A DNA stretch of 64,000 bases, taken from Simplicispira sedimenti. GTDB taxonomy: Bacteria > Pseudomonadota > Gammaproteobacteria > Burkholderiales > Burkholderiaceae_C. Under the pieces are notes generated by a model. The model saw only the letters and a program-made list of their open reading frames with translations. It made no database searches and was not told the DNA's origin. The stretch covers positions 124,001 through 188,000 of the forward strand of contig NZ_JAKVIJ010000002.1 of assembly GCF_022760965.1 (NCBI RefSeq), read 5' to 3'. Positions 1 to 7,885 of the stretch are shown one piece after another; the stretch's first letter is position 1; the number at the start of each line of letters is the position of its first letter. A program made the translations under genes and the position numbers.

Positions 1-258
1 GGCGGCATCGCGCAGGCGTTCGAGCTCGTCGGCACGCAGGTCGGGCAGGTGGCGAAAGCGTTGCAGCTCCAGGTGCTGTTCCAGCAGCGGGCGCAGCGCA
101 TCCGGGGCCTGGACGTGCACCTCAAAGGCCAGGGGTGTGCCGGGTTGGCCTTCCGGGTCCGCGTCGTTCGCGCGGGGCAAAAGGCTGCAACCCGTCAGCA
201 TCAGGCAGGAAAACAGCAACGCCGGCCATCGGGCCGGCGTTGGGGCGTGGCGTGGCAT
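1..258 (-). CDS. TamA/BamA-like outer-membrane assembly protein, N-terminal fragment
   Basis: Only the first 86 codons lie in the window; the gene runs off the left edge. Translation opens with an n-region, a hydrophobic stretch and a lipobox-like LTGC around residues 19-22, so a lipid-modified periplasmic or outer-membrane protein is expected. The part after the cysteine (FEVHVQAPDALRPLL, then a charged leucine-rich stretch) resembles the first POTRA repeat of TamA-like proteins, which help insert autotransporters and other outer-membrane proteins. It starts 4 bp after the stop of the VWA gene and looks like the last gene of that minus-strand run. The TamA assignment rests on the POTRA-like N-terminus alone; the beta-barrel is outside the window. 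Confidence 0.6.
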   Translation of the reverse strand, partial: MPRHAPTPARWPALLFSCLMLTGCSLLPRANDADPEGQPGTPLAFEVHVQAPDALRPLLEQHLELQRFRHLPDLRADELERLRDAA

Positions 259-262
259 GCGG

Positions 263-1450
263 CTATTTTGACAGCAGGCGCATGGTGTCTTCGAGGCCTT
301 TGAGTGACAAAGGGAACATGCGGTGGCCCATGAGCTGCTGGATGATGCTGATGCTCTGGCGGTACTCCCACACGCCCTGGGGCTCGGGGTTGACCCAGGC
401 GTAGCGGGGGAAGGCGTGCGTCAGGCGCTGCAGCCACTCGGCCCCGGCTTCCTCGTTGTTGTATTCCACGCTGCCGCCAGGCTGCAGGATCTCGTAGGGG
501 CTCATGGTGGCGTCGCCCACGAAGATCAGCTTGTAGTCCTTGTTGTACTTGCGGATGATGTCCCAGGTGGGAAACTTCTCGGCAAAGCGGCGGCGGTTGT
601 TCTTCCAGACGAAGTCGTACACGCAGTTGTGGAAGTAGTAGAACTCCAGGTGCTTGAACTCGGCCTTCACGGCGCTGAAGAGTTCCTCCACGCGCTGGAT
701 GTGTTCGTCCATGGTGCCGCCCACGTCCATGAGCAGCAGCACCTTCACGTTGTTGTGGCGCTCGGGCACCATCTTGATGTCCAGAAAGCCCGCGTTGGCC
801 GCGGTGCTGCGGATGGTGTCGGGCAGGTCGAGTTCCAGCTCGTGCCCTTCGCGTGCGAACTTGCGCAGGCGCCGCAGCGCGACCTTGATGTTGCGCGTGC
901 CCAGCTCCTGCTGGTCGTCATAGTCGCGGTAGGCGCGCTGTTCCCACACCTTGACGGCGCTGCGGTTCTTGCCCGCACCACCAATGCGCACGCCCTGCGG
1001 GTTGTAGCCGCCGTGACCAAAGGGGCTGGTACCGCCGGTGCCTATCCACTTGTTGCCGCCTTCGTGGCGTTCTTTCTGTTCTTCGAGGCGCTTTTTCAGC
1101 GTCTCCATGAGCTCGTCCCAGCCCATTTTCTGGATCGCGGCCTTTTCCTCGGGGCTCAGTTCGCGCTCCAGCACCTTGCGCAGCCAGTCGGTGGGGATCT
1201 CCTTGGTGAAGTCGGCCACCATTTCCACGCCCTTGAAGTACGCCGCAAAGGCACGGTCGAACTTGTCGAAGTGCTTTTCGTCCTTGACCAGCGCGGTGCG
1301 CGCCATGAAGTAGAAATCGTCCAGGCTCCAGGCGTCCTCGGAGCGCGGCCCCACCACGCCAGCCTCCAGCGCTTCGAGCAGGGTGAGGTACTCCTTCACC
1401 GATACCGGGAGCTTGGCGGCGCGCAGGGTGTAGAAAAAATCAATCAACAT
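263..1450 (-). CDS. CoxE-like VWA domain protein
   Basis: A 395-residue soluble protein with a C-terminal von Willebrand A domain of the CoxE type. The domain begins with VKVLLLMDVGGTMD (about residues 236-248), where the usual MIDAS DxSxS is replaced by DVGGT. A charged helical region (about 95-135) and a glycine-rich linker (about 130-160) precede it. Such proteins work as substrate adaptors or metal-centre maturation partners for MoxR AAA+ ATPases, and a MoxR gene lies three genes upstream in the same run. No carbon monoxide dehydrogenase or other obvious client is nearby, so the substrate is unknown. The start ATG abuts a short dispersed repeat that also carries an AGAGG-like ribosome-binding site. 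Confidence 0.85.
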   Translation of the reverse strand: MLIDFFYTLRAAKLPVSVKEYLTLLEALEAGVVGPRSEDAWSLDDFYFMARTALVKDEKHFDKFDRAFAAYFKGVEMVADFTKEIPTDWLRKVLERELSPEEKAAIQKMGWDELMETLKKRLEEQKERHEGGNKWIGTGGTSPFGHGGYNPQGVRIGGAGKNRSAVKVWEQRAYRDYDDQQELGTRNIKVALRRLRKFAREGHELELDLPDTIRSTAANAGFLDIKMVPERHNNVKVLLLMDVGGTMDEHIQRVEELFSAVKAEFKHLEFYYFHNCVYDFVWKNNRRRFAEKFPTWDIIRKYNKDYKLIFVGDATMSPYEILQPGGSVEYNNEEAGAEWLQRLTHAFPRYAWVNPEPQGVWEYRQSISIIQQLMGHRMFPLSLKGLEDTMRLLSK

Positions 1451-1475
1451 AAAAATAGCCTCTAGCGCCCGTCAA
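1449..1475 (-). repeat. Dispersed ~55-bp repeat, truncated copy 1
   Basis: Read on the minus strand this is the 3' half of the repeat (GGGCGCTAGAGGCTATTTTT) running directly into the ATG of the VWA gene. It contains the stop codon of the upstream acetyltransferase gene, so it fills the whole gap between the two genes. Its AGAGG lies 8 bases before the ATG and probably serves as the ribosome-binding site. Confidence 0.6.
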
Positions 1476-2071
1476 TCCTGCGCATGGCGCTGCAAAAGGT
1501 ATAGCAACTGTGCGCGGGCCTCGGGCCATTCGCCGCTGCGCATGCTGTACATCACGGTGTCGCGGATGGTGCCGTCGCGGCGCAGTGCATGGCCGCGGAT
1601 CACGCCGTCCTTCCTGGCGCCCAGGCGTTCGATGGCGCGCTGGCTGGCGAAGTTGAAGTTGTCGGTGCGCCAGCCCACCACGTGGCAGGCGAGCTGGTCA
1701 AAGGCGTGCCCCATCATCAGCAGCTTGGCGGTGGTGTTGACGTGGGTGCGCTGCACGCTCTTGCGGTACCAGGTCCAGCCGATCTCCACGCGGCGCACGG
1801 CCGGCAGGATGTCGTGGAAGCTGGTGCTGCCCAGCACCTGGCCGCTGGCGTCGTCCAGCACGGCAAAGGCAAAGCGGTGGCCTTGGGCACGTCCCTCCAG
1901 CGCGGTTTCGATGTAGGCGCGCGTGTCCTGCGGCTCGGGCACCGAGGTGATGCGCAGCTTCCACAGTTCACCGTCGGCAGCGGCATCGGCCAGACCGGGC
2001 GTGTGCTCCAGGCCCAGGGGCTCCAGGCGCAGGCCGCGGTCTCTCAGGGTGACGGGTTCCACAAAGGCCAT
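1472..2071 (-). CDS. GNAT family N-acetyltransferase (RimJ/RimL-like)
   Basis: A 199-residue acetyl-CoA-dependent acetyltransferase of the RimJ/RimL branch, which acetylates protein N-termini or small amines. Family features visible are the N-terminal LRDRGLRLEPLGLEH strand, the FHDILPAVRRVEIGWTWY core, a block of NTTAKLLMMGHAF in the acetyl-CoA-binding region and the downstream WRTDNFNFASQRAIERLGA segment typical of the family. The ATG at 2071 is chosen because family similarity begins there; an upstream in-frame ATG at 2215 would add 48 residues of out-of-frame-like sequence that overlaps the next gene. The substrate cannot be read from the sequence. Confidence 0.85.
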   Translation of the reverse strand: MAFVEPVTLRDRGLRLEPLGLEHTPGLADAAADGELWKLRITSVPEPQDTRAYIETALEGRAQGHRFAFAVLDDASGQVLGSTSFHDILPAVRRVEIGWTWYRKSVQRTHVNTTAKLLMMGHAFDQLACHVVGWRTDNFNFASQRAIERLGARKDGVIRGHALRRDGTIRDTVMYSMRSGEWPEARAQLLYLLQRHAQD

Positions 2072-2076
2072 GGAAA

Positions 2077-2313
2077 TCACTTCTCGTTGGTTTTCTGCGG
2101 GTTGCGGAGGTTGCGCCAGCGCCGTGCGGCCTGCAGCCCCAATCCGGCGCTCAGTCCCACCAAGGCGATGGCCAGCACTGTCGTGGTGCCATAGCTGGGG
2201 GCAAAGAGATCCCATCCCAGCAGGGTGCCCAGCCAGAAGCCGACCAGCGCCCCGCCGACGAAGCCAATGGCGTCGGACAGGCCTTCGATCAGCAGGCGGT
2301 TGGCGTCACGCAT
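2077..2313 (-). CDS. Small two-helix membrane protein
   Basis: A 78-residue protein with two hydrophobic glycine-rich helices (about residues 13-33 and 44-62) and a basic C-terminal tail (AARRWRNLRNPQKTNEK). No known family was recognised. It sits 13 bp after the MoxR gene and 5 bp before the acetyltransferase start on the same strand, so it is probably cotranscribed. The first ten residues are charged, which suggests an uncleaved inner-membrane protein. Confidence 0.7.
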   Translation of the reverse strand: MRDANRLLIEGLSDAIGFVGGALVGFWLGTLLGWDLFAPSYGTTTVLAIALVGLSAGLGLQAARRWRNLRNPQKTNEK

Positions 2314-2326
2314 GGTGCATGCCCCT

Positions 2327-3175
2327 TCAGCGGTTGCGCTGGTTCATGAACACCAGCTTTTCGAACAGGCTCACGTCCTGCTCGTTTTTCAGCAAGGCGC
2401 CCACCAGCGGCGGCACCGACACCTTGTTGTCGGCGCTTTGCAGGGCAGACAGCGGAATGTCTTCGGCCACCAGCAGTTTGAGCCAGTCCAGCAGCTCGGA
2501 GGTGGAAGGCTTCTTTTTCAGGCCCGGCAGGTTGCGCACGTCGTAGAAGGTCTTCATGGCCACCGAGAGCAGATCGCCCTTGAGCGTGGGGAAGTGCACG
2601 CCGACGATCTGGCGCATGGTGTCGGGCTCGGGGAACTTGATGAAGTGGAAGAAGCAGCGGCGCAGAAAGGCGTCGGGCAGTTCCTTTTCGTTGTTCGAAG
2701 TGATGAACACCAGCGGACGGTGCTTGGCCTTGATGAGCTCGCGCGTTTCGTAGCAGTAGAACTCCATGCGGTCGAGCTCGCGCAGCAGGTCGTTGGGGAA
2801 TTCGATGTCGGCCTTGTCGATCTCATCGATCAGCAGTGCCACCGGGCGGTCGGCCGTGAAGGCCTGCCACAGCACGCCCTGCACGATGTAGTTGCGGATG
2901 TCCTTGACGCGCTCGCTGCTGCCTTCCAGCTGGCTGTCGCGCAGGCGGCTCACGGCGTCGTATTCATACAAACCCTGCTGCGCCTTGGTGGTGGACTTGA
3001 TGTGCCACTGCAGCAGCGGCATGTCCAGCGCCTGGGCCACTTCCTCGGCCAGCATGGTCTTGCCGGTGCCGGGCTCGCCCTTGACGAGCAAGGGGCGCTG
3101 CAGTCGGATAGAGGCGTTCACGGCCAGCATGAGGTCCTGGGTGGCGACGTAATTCTGGGAGCCTTGGAATTTCAT
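2327..3175 (-). CDS. MoxR family AAA+ ATPase (CoxD-like)
   Basis: A 282-residue AAA+ ATPase. Walker A is GEPGTGKT (about residues 37-44), Walker B is ALLIDEIDKAD (about 113-123), sensor 1 is VFITSNNEKELPDAFLRRC (about 155-173), and the length fits the CoxD branch of MoxR proteins. Members act as chaperones that remodel or load metal cofactors into partner proteins, together with VWA proteins. The CoxE-like gene downstream on the same strand is the natural partner. It is the first gene of the minus-strand run and is divergent from the cytochrome c gene, so its promoter should lie in 3176-3282. Confidence 0.9.
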   Translation of the reverse strand: MKFQGSQNYVATQDLMLAVNASIRLQRPLLVKGEPGTGKTMLAEEVAQALDMPLLQWHIKSTTKAQQGLYEYDAVSRLRDSQLEGSSERVKDIRNYIVQGVLWQAFTADRPVALLIDEIDKADIEFPNDLLRELDRMEFYCYETRELIKAKHRPLVFITSNNEKELPDAFLRRCFFHFIKFPEPDTMRQIVGVHFPTLKGDLLSVAMKTFYDVRNLPGLKKKPSTSELLDWLKLLVAEDIPLSALQSADNKVSVPPLVGALLKNEQDVSLFEKLVFMNQRNR

Positions 3176-3194
3176 GAAAATAAATGCGGTATCG

Positions 3195-3228
3195 TTGACA
3201 AATGGGCTTGACAGGTGCTGGCTATAAT
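3195..3228 (+). promoter_or_regulatory. Putative sigma-70 promoter region of the cytochrome c gene
   Basis: A perfect TATAAT at 3223-3228 is preceded by two perfect TTGACA hexamers at 3195-3200 and 3208-3213. Neither sits at the ideal 17-base spacing (22 and 9 bases), so which one serves as -35 is open. The start codon is at 3283. Confidence 0.45.
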
Positions 3229-3282
3229 CATTTTCAGCGCCTGGGCCCCAGGGTTCTCTTCCACAAAGATTGTGCTCGCAAA

Positions 3283-3948
3283 ATGAAAAAGACGCTCCAC
3301 ATGCTCGTTGTCTTGGCTGTCGCTTGCGGGACCGCCGCCATCCACGCCCAGGAGGTGCAGGGCAACGTCCAGGCCGGTGAACAAAAGAATGCCATGTGCA
3401 TCGGCTGCCACGGCATCGTGGGCTACCAGTCCAGCTTCCCTGAAGTGCACAAGGTGCCGATGATTTCGGGCCAGAACGCGGCCTACCTGGCTTCGGCGCT
3501 GCAGGCCTACCTCAAGGGCGAGCGCAAGCACCCCACCATGCGCGGTGTGGCCATCTCGCTGACCGAGCAGGACATTGCCGATCTGTCCGCCTACTATGCC
3601 CAGCATGGCAAGAGCGGCACCGAGTTGCCCGCGGCACCCAAGCGCCAGCCCGATGCCCGCGTGGCCGCGCTGCTGCAAAAGGGCGCCTGCGTGTCCTGCC
3701 ACGGCGACAACTTCGCCAAGCCCATCGACCCGTCCTACCCCAAGATCGCCGGCCAGCATGCCGACTATCTGTTCGTCGCCCTCAAGTCCTACAAGGAAAC
3801 CGGCAAGAACGCCTACGTGGGCCGCAGCAACGGCGTGATGGCAGGCGTGGTCGGCCAGTTCTCCAACGACGAGCTCAAGGCGCTGGCGCAGTACATCGGC
3901 AAGGTGCAGGGGGACCTGCAGGTGGTGCCGCAGCCGCGCTTCCGCTGA
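3283..3948 (+). CDS. Diheme cytochrome c (c4/c553 type), periplasmic
   Basis: A 221-residue exported electron carrier. The first 22 residues form a Sec signal peptide ending at HAQ. Two heme c attachment motifs follow, CIGCH (about residue 43) and CVSCH (about residue 140), each in a class I cytochrome c domain, giving the tandem arrangement of cytochrome c4. Likely role is electron transfer from the bc1 complex to terminal oxidases such as the aa3 oxidase encoded about 8 kb downstream. The ATG at 3283 is chosen because it directly opens the signal peptide; an earlier in-frame ATG at 3202 would put 27 non-signal residues in front and would lie upstream of the -10 element. Confidence 0.9.
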   Translation: MKKTLHMLVVLAVACGTAAIHAQEVQGNVQAGEQKNAMCIGCHGIVGYQSSFPEVHKVPMISGQNAAYLASALQAYLKGERKHPTMRGVAISLTEQDIADLSAYYAQHGKSGTELPAAPKRQPDARVAALLQKGACVSCHGDNFAKPIDPSYPKIAGQHADYLFVALKSYKETGKNAYVGRSNGVMAGVVGQFSNDELKALAQYIGKVQGDLQVVPQPRFR

Positions 3949-4323
3949 CCCTCCCTCGCGCTTGCCACGGGCGCGCCAATACTGGCACGCCGAGGTGCGA
4001 CATGCTTGTGGCTTGCAGCCCTGCTCCCTACAATGGCAGGCGCATGAAACCGCTGGCCCTTGACCCCCATCATTCAACGCCCAGATCCTTTCGGGTCGGG
4101 CCGGGGTGGGCGCAGTCCATCGCCCCGGCCGCAGATTCCTAGGCCCGGCGGCTCTTCTCTCACAGACGTCATCCAATCCCCGCCGGGCACATCCTCGTCC
4201 AGTGCAGTGGCATGCACGCGCCGCCCTGGCCCGGTGCCACAGATGCCTTTCTGCCGCGCGAGAGGTGGATGACGCAGACGATGACGCTGAGGCGTCCCGC
4301 CCATCTGCCCGAGAGGAGTTCCC
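3949..4323. other. Intergenic stretch of 375 bp without a recognised gene
   Basis: No protein family, RNA gene or strong terminator was recognised between the cytochrome c and universal stress protein genes. A good ribosome-binding site (GAGAGGAG) sits just before the downstream ATG at 4324. The promoter of the stress gene should be in here, but no clear -35/-10 pair was seen. Confidence 0.5.
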
Positions 4324-5217
4324 ATGCGCATCCAGAACATTCTGGCCCTGACCGATTTTTCCACCCCGGCCGAGCACGGCCTGGACCGGGCGGCGACGCT
4401 CGCCGCCACCCATGGCGCGCGGCTGCGCGTCCTGTATGTCTGCGAAACGCCGCCGCTGCAACTGGCCGATCCGGCGGCTCGGTTGGAACAGCGCGCGCGC
4501 CAACTGGCGCGGCGCCATGGTGTTCCAGTGACTGCGGTGATCGGCACGGGTCGGCCGCTGGACGATTGCCTGGCCGAGGCCGAGCGAGCCGATCTGCTGG
4601 TGGCGCACGGACGCATGCACCGTCCCTGGCCCGTGCCGCCCTGGCGCACGCTGCTGTACCCGTTGTTGCGCCGCTGTCCCTGCCCGGTGCTGGTGGCATG
4701 TCGTCCGCCGCAGGGGCCTTATGCACGGGTCCTGGTGGCGGTGGATTTCTCTGCGGCATCGCGCCCACTGGTGCGCTACGCGGGCGATTTCGAGACCGGC
4801 GCGGCCCTGGAACTGTTCCATGCCATCGACACCCACGATGAAGCCCGGCTGCGCAGTGCCGAGGCTTCAACGGCTGCCGTGCAGGCCTACCGGCGCGAGG
4901 TGCTGCAGTACGCGCAGGAGCGGCTGTACCGGCTGTCCAATGTGTTCGATGCTCGGCGCAACCGTGTCGGCACGCTGATCGGCCGGGGCGACCTGGCGCG
5001 TCAACTCACGGTACAGCAGGAAAGCGCCGACGCCGATCTGGTGGTGCTGGGCCAGGAGCACCGCTCATGGCCGATGGAACTGCTGCGCGGCAGCGTGCCG
5101 CGCCGTCTGCTGGCGGGCGGCCTGGAGAGCGACCTGCTGGTCGTGCCCCATGCCTACCTGGGCGTGGTGCCCGGTGGCGCGCAGCCCGCCCGTCCGGCGG
5201 GGCGGCTGACGGCATGA
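4324..5217 (+). CDS. Universal stress protein with tandem Usp domains
   Basis: A 297-residue cytoplasmic protein made of two UspA domains. The first begins at ILALTDFSTPAEHGLDRA (about residue 5) and the second at RVLVAVDFSAASRPLVRYA (about residue 135); each has the opening beta strand and DFS motif of the family. The C-terminal half contains LVVLGQEH and a GSVPRRLL nucleotide-binding-like segment (about residues 239-263). Tandem Usp proteins are linked to survival under stress and may bind ATP; the specific stress cannot be inferred. It is monocistronic and convergent with the DUF1841 gene 10 bp downstream. Confidence 0.9.
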   Translation: MRIQNILALTDFSTPAEHGLDRAATLAATHGARLRVLYVCETPPLQLADPAARLEQRARQLARRHGVPVTAVIGTGRPLDDCLAEAERADLLVAHGRMHRPWPVPPWRTLLYPLLRRCPCPVLVACRPPQGPYARVLVAVDFSAASRPLVRYAGDFETGAALELFHAIDTHDEARLRSAEASTAAVQAYRREVLQYAQERLYRLSNVFDARRNRVGTLIGRGDLARQLTVQQESADADLVVLGQEHRSWPMELLRGSVPRRLLAGGLESDLLVVPHAYLGVVPGGAQPARPAGRLTA

Positions 5218-5227
5218 CGTGGTGCGC

Positions 5228-5662
5228 TCAGTCGCGTGTTGCCCGGCGTTGGACAGCGGCGACATAGGCATCGCCATCGGGCGGGCGGCCCGAGCGTTGG
5301 CTGTCCCACAGCATCTGGCCCAGGCATTCCATGGTGGCGTGGTGCGCGTCGTGCAGGGAATCCAGGCGCTTGGACAGCAACTCCACGGCCTGGCGGATGC
5401 CGCGCGGCTGGTCGATGCTGCACTGCTCGCTGATGGACAGGTGCATCGACAGGTGCAAGAAGGGATTGGTGCGGTCCGGCGTCTCGTCGTAGTTGCGCGC
5501 CACGGCGGCGTCCGCATCCGCGAGTTCGGCGTGGTACTCGGGGTGCTCGGCGATCCACAGGCTGGCCAGGGTCTCTATGGCTTCCATGGGCGCGCCCGCA
5601 CGCGCCTTGGCATGGGCTGCGCAGAAGAAGCGGCGGACGTCGGCTTGGCTGGGCTGGAACAT
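5228..5662 (-). CDS. DUF1841 family protein
   Basis: A 144-residue soluble protein of the DUF1841 family, found in beta- and gammaproteobacteria and of unknown function. Recognisable features are the start MFQPSQADVRRFFC, the central NPFLHLSMHLSISEQ block, and the RGIRQAVELL / HDAHHATMECLGQMLWDSQR region rich in His. The start at 5662 agrees with the family's conserved N-terminus. It lies 79 bp downstream of the TRIC-like gene on the same strand and may be cotranscribed. Confidence 0.85.
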   Translation of the reverse strand: MFQPSQADVRRFFCAAHAKARAGAPMEAIETLASLWIAEHPEYHAELADADAAVARNYDETPDRTNPFLHLSMHLSISEQCSIDQPRGIRQAVELLSKRLDSLHDAHHATMECLGQMLWDSQRSGRPPDGDAYVAAVQRRATRD

Positions 5663-5741
5663 GGCGGCAGTGTAGCGGTGCAGCGGGCCATGCGCGGTGC
5701 GCCCCGTGCATGTGCCTGGGCATGGAGGGGCAAACCGGCTT

Positions 5742-6377
5742 TCAGACCCGCCAGGCGGGCAGTTGCCAGTTGCGCCACACGGCCAGGCCGCGCAGCCCCG
5801 CCGTGATGGCCACGCAGGCCACCAGCGGCATCCATTCACTGGTGTGGATTTGGCGCAGCGCCACGTCGGCCCAGCCGCCCGCGAAGGCGCACAGTGCGTA
5901 GGGGCGGTGGTCGCTGAAGGCCTGGGGCACTTCGTTGCACAGCACGTCGCGCAGCACGCCGCCAAACACGCCCGTGATCACGCCCATCATCACGCCAATG
6001 ATGGCGGGCATGCCCACGGCCGTGGCCACATCCACCCCCACGGCCGCAAACAGGCCCAGACCGATGGCGTCGGGCAGCAGCATGGCGCGCTCGGTGGGCT
6101 CGAAGTGGCGGTGGCGCATGAACAGCATGGCCGCCAGGGACAGGGCGAGCACACCCCACACAAACTCGGTGTGCCGCACCCAGAAAAAGGGGCGTTGGTC
6201 CAGCAGCAGGTCGCGCAGGGTGCCGCCGCCAAAGGCGGCCACAAAGGACACCACGCACACGCCCACGACGTCCAACCGCTTGCGTGCCGCGGCGATGATG
6301 CCCGAGAGCGCAAAGGCCGCCGTGGCCGCGATTTCCAGCAGCAGGCGCAGGGTGTGGAGCCAGTCGGAGGTTGGCAT
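5742..6377 (-). CDS. TRIC/YadS-like (UPF0126) membrane protein
   Basis: A 211-residue integral inner-membrane protein with about seven hydrophobic helices. It has the two homologous halves of the UPF0126/TRIC family: GGTLRDLLL (about residue 50) in the first repeat and GGVLRDVLCNEVP (about residue 135) in the second. Bacterial members are trimeric cation channels; some authors link relatives to amino acid transport. ATG 6377 gives the usual family length; an in-frame ATG at 6404 is possible. The gene is divergent from the LysE gene. Confidence 0.88.
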   Translation of the reverse strand: MPTSDWLHTLRLLLEIAATAAFALSGIIAAARKRLDVVGVCVVSFVAAFGGGTLRDLLLDQRPFFWVRHTEFVWGVLALSLAAMLFMRHRHFEPTERAMLLPDAIGLGLFAAVGVDVATAVGMPAIIGVMMGVITGVFGGVLRDVLCNEVPQAFSDHRPYALCAFAGGWADVALRQIHTSEWMPLVACVAITAGLRGLAVWRNWQLPAWRV

Positions 6378-6482
6378 GGAACGGGGCGTGAGCGAGGGTG
6401 TCATTGTCGCGCACGGCATGTGGGCTGCGCCGGGGCTTGCTAAGATGCCCCGCTCAATTTGAGCTTGTGGCGGACGGTTCCC

Positions 6483-7121
6483 ATGGATGTGCAGACTTGG
6501 TTGGCTTTTTTCGTGGCTTCTTGCCTGATTGCGATCTCGCCCGGCTCGGGGGCCGTGCTGTCCATGAGCCACGGGCTCAACTACGGGGTGCGCAAGGCGG
6601 GCGCCACCATCCTGGGCCTGCAGTTGGGGTTGTTGCTGGTGCTGGTCATTGCCGGGGCGGGCGTAGGCTCGCTGTTGCTGGCGTCCGAGTGGGCGTTCAA
6701 CCTGGTCAAGGTGCTCGGGGCGTGCTATCTGCTGTACCTGGGGTTCAACCAGTGGCGTGCAGGTGAGGCGTCACCCCTGCAGGAGCAGGAGGGTGGGCCT
6801 GCGGGCACCTGGAAGAAGCGCTGCCTGACCGGTTTTCTGACCAATGCCACCAACCCCAAGGGCATTTTGTTCATGGTGGCCGTGCTGCCGCAGTTCATGA
6901 CCGACGCGCGTCCGCTCTGGACCCAGTTGCTGGTGATGGCCGCCACCACGGTGGTGGTCGATGTGACCGTGATGCATGGCTATGCCGCCGGTGCCAGCGC
7001 ATTGCGCCGGCTGACGCGCAGTGCCCGTGCCATGCGCGTGCAGAACCGCGTGTTTGGCGGGTTGCTCATGGCGGTGGGCGCTGGGCTGTTCTTCGTCAAG
7101 CGGGGAGGGCAGCACGCGTGA
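6483..7121 (+). CDS. LysE family amino acid exporter
   Basis: A 212-residue inner-membrane protein with about six helices. The N-terminal block SCLIAISPGSGAVLSMSHGLNYGVRKAG (in two parts, about residues 14-42) is the hallmark of LysE/RhtB exporters, with the conserved PG pair. A cytoplasmic loop with FLTNATNPKGILFMVAVLPQF (about residues 116-136) is also typical. Family members export basic or neutral amino acids or related metabolites; the substrate here is unknown. No adjacent LysR-type activator is present. The gene ends 7 bp before a dispersed repeat that separates it from the ParA gene. Confidence 0.88.
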   Translation: MDVQTWLAFFVASCLIAISPGSGAVLSMSHGLNYGVRKAGATILGLQLGLLLVLVIAGAGVGSLLLASEWAFNLVKVLGACYLLYLGFNQWRAGEASPLQEQEGGPAGTWKKRCLTGFLTNATNPKGILFMVAVLPQFMTDARPLWTQLLVMAATTVVVDVTVMHGYAAGASALRRLTRSARAMRVQNRVFGGLLMAVGAGLFFVKRGGQHA

Positions 7122-7128
7122 TGCTGTT

Positions 7129-7183
7129 GCTATAAAAACAATAGCTGCTTGCGCTTGATCCATAAGCGCTAATGGCACTTTTT
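7129..7183 (+). repeat. Dispersed ~55-bp repeat, copy 2
   Basis: A full copy between co-directional LysE and ParA genes. It shows the left hairpin GCTATAAAAACAATAGC, then GCTTGCGCTT, ATAAGCGCT and a terminal T-run. The SD-like GGAGG seen in other copies is AATGG here, and the ParA gene has its own AAGGAG further down. Confidence 0.75.
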
Positions 7184-7210
7184 GTTGTTTATTCGCAAGG
7201 AGATCGGATC

Positions 7211-7828
7211 ATGCCGGTGGTGGTCATAGCTAATCCCAAGGGTGGCGTGGGCAAGTCCACGCTGGCGACACATGTGGCGGGGTACTGGGCACGCAAAGGC
7301 CATGCGGTGGTGCTGGGCGATGTGGATCGTCAGCAATCCGCGTGCCTCTGGCTGGGCCTGCGTCCGCCCCAGGCGCGCCCCATTGCGCTGTGGGATACGG
7401 GTGATGGCGATGCCATCGCCAAGCCGCCCAAGGGCAGCCACGCCGTGCTGGACACGCCCGCAGGCCTGCATGGCTGGCGGCTGAGCGATGCCCTCAAGCT
7501 GGCCGACAAGATCATCGTGCCACTGCAGGCCAGCATCTTCGACATCTACGCCACGCGCGATTTCCTGGACCAGCTGGCCACCCATCGCCGCGCCGGTCAT
7601 GCGCAGGTGGGCATCGTGGGCATGCGGGTGGATGAGCGCACGCGCTCGGCCGAGCAGCTCCACCATTTCGTGGATGGCCTGGGCCTGCCCGTGCTGGGCA
7701 CGCTGCGCGACACGCAGAACTACGTGCACCTGGCGGCGCACGGGCTCACGGTGTTCGACGTCACCCCTGGCCGCGTGGCGCGCGACCTGGAGCAATGGGA
7801 TCCGATCACCGCATGGCTGGAAGCCTGA
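7211..7828 (+). CDS. ParA/MinD-like P-loop ATPase
   Basis: A 205-residue cytoplasmic ATPase with the deviant Walker A motif KGGVGKST (about residues 9-16) of ParA/MinD proteins. GDVDRQQSACLWL (about 36-48) is the Walker A' region, and AVLDTPAGLHGW (about 79-90) is the Walker B region. No ParB or centromere-like repeat is next to it, so it is probably one of the orphan chromosomal ParA proteins that position cellular machines, not a plasmid partition gene. The start at 7211 has AAGGAG 9 bases upstream. Confidence 0.88.
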   Translation: MPVVVIANPKGGVGKSTLATHVAGYWARKGHAVVLGDVDRQQSACLWLGLRPPQARPIALWDTGDGDAIAKPPKGSHAVLDTPAGLHGWRLSDALKLADKIIVPLQASIFDIYATRDFLDQLATHRRAGHAQVGIVGMRVDERTRSAEQLHHFVDGLGLPVLGTLRDTQNYVHLAAHGLTVFDVTPGRVARDLEQWDPITAWLEA

Positions 7829-7885
7829 TGCCCTGCTGTCGCACGCCAGACAAGGCCCGTGGGGCGGCGGCGCTACATTGCGCCC

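Noticed and set aside
3172..4836. 554-codon minus-strand open frame covering the cytochrome c gene and the gap before the stress protein
   Set aside because: Overlaps two well-supported plus-strand genes and has no family resemblance; the gap part alone is not coding-like.
7211..7828. ParA gene as a sign of a plasmid or integrative element
   Set aside because: No ParB, relaxase, integrase or iterons nearby; flanking genes and composition are of core type.
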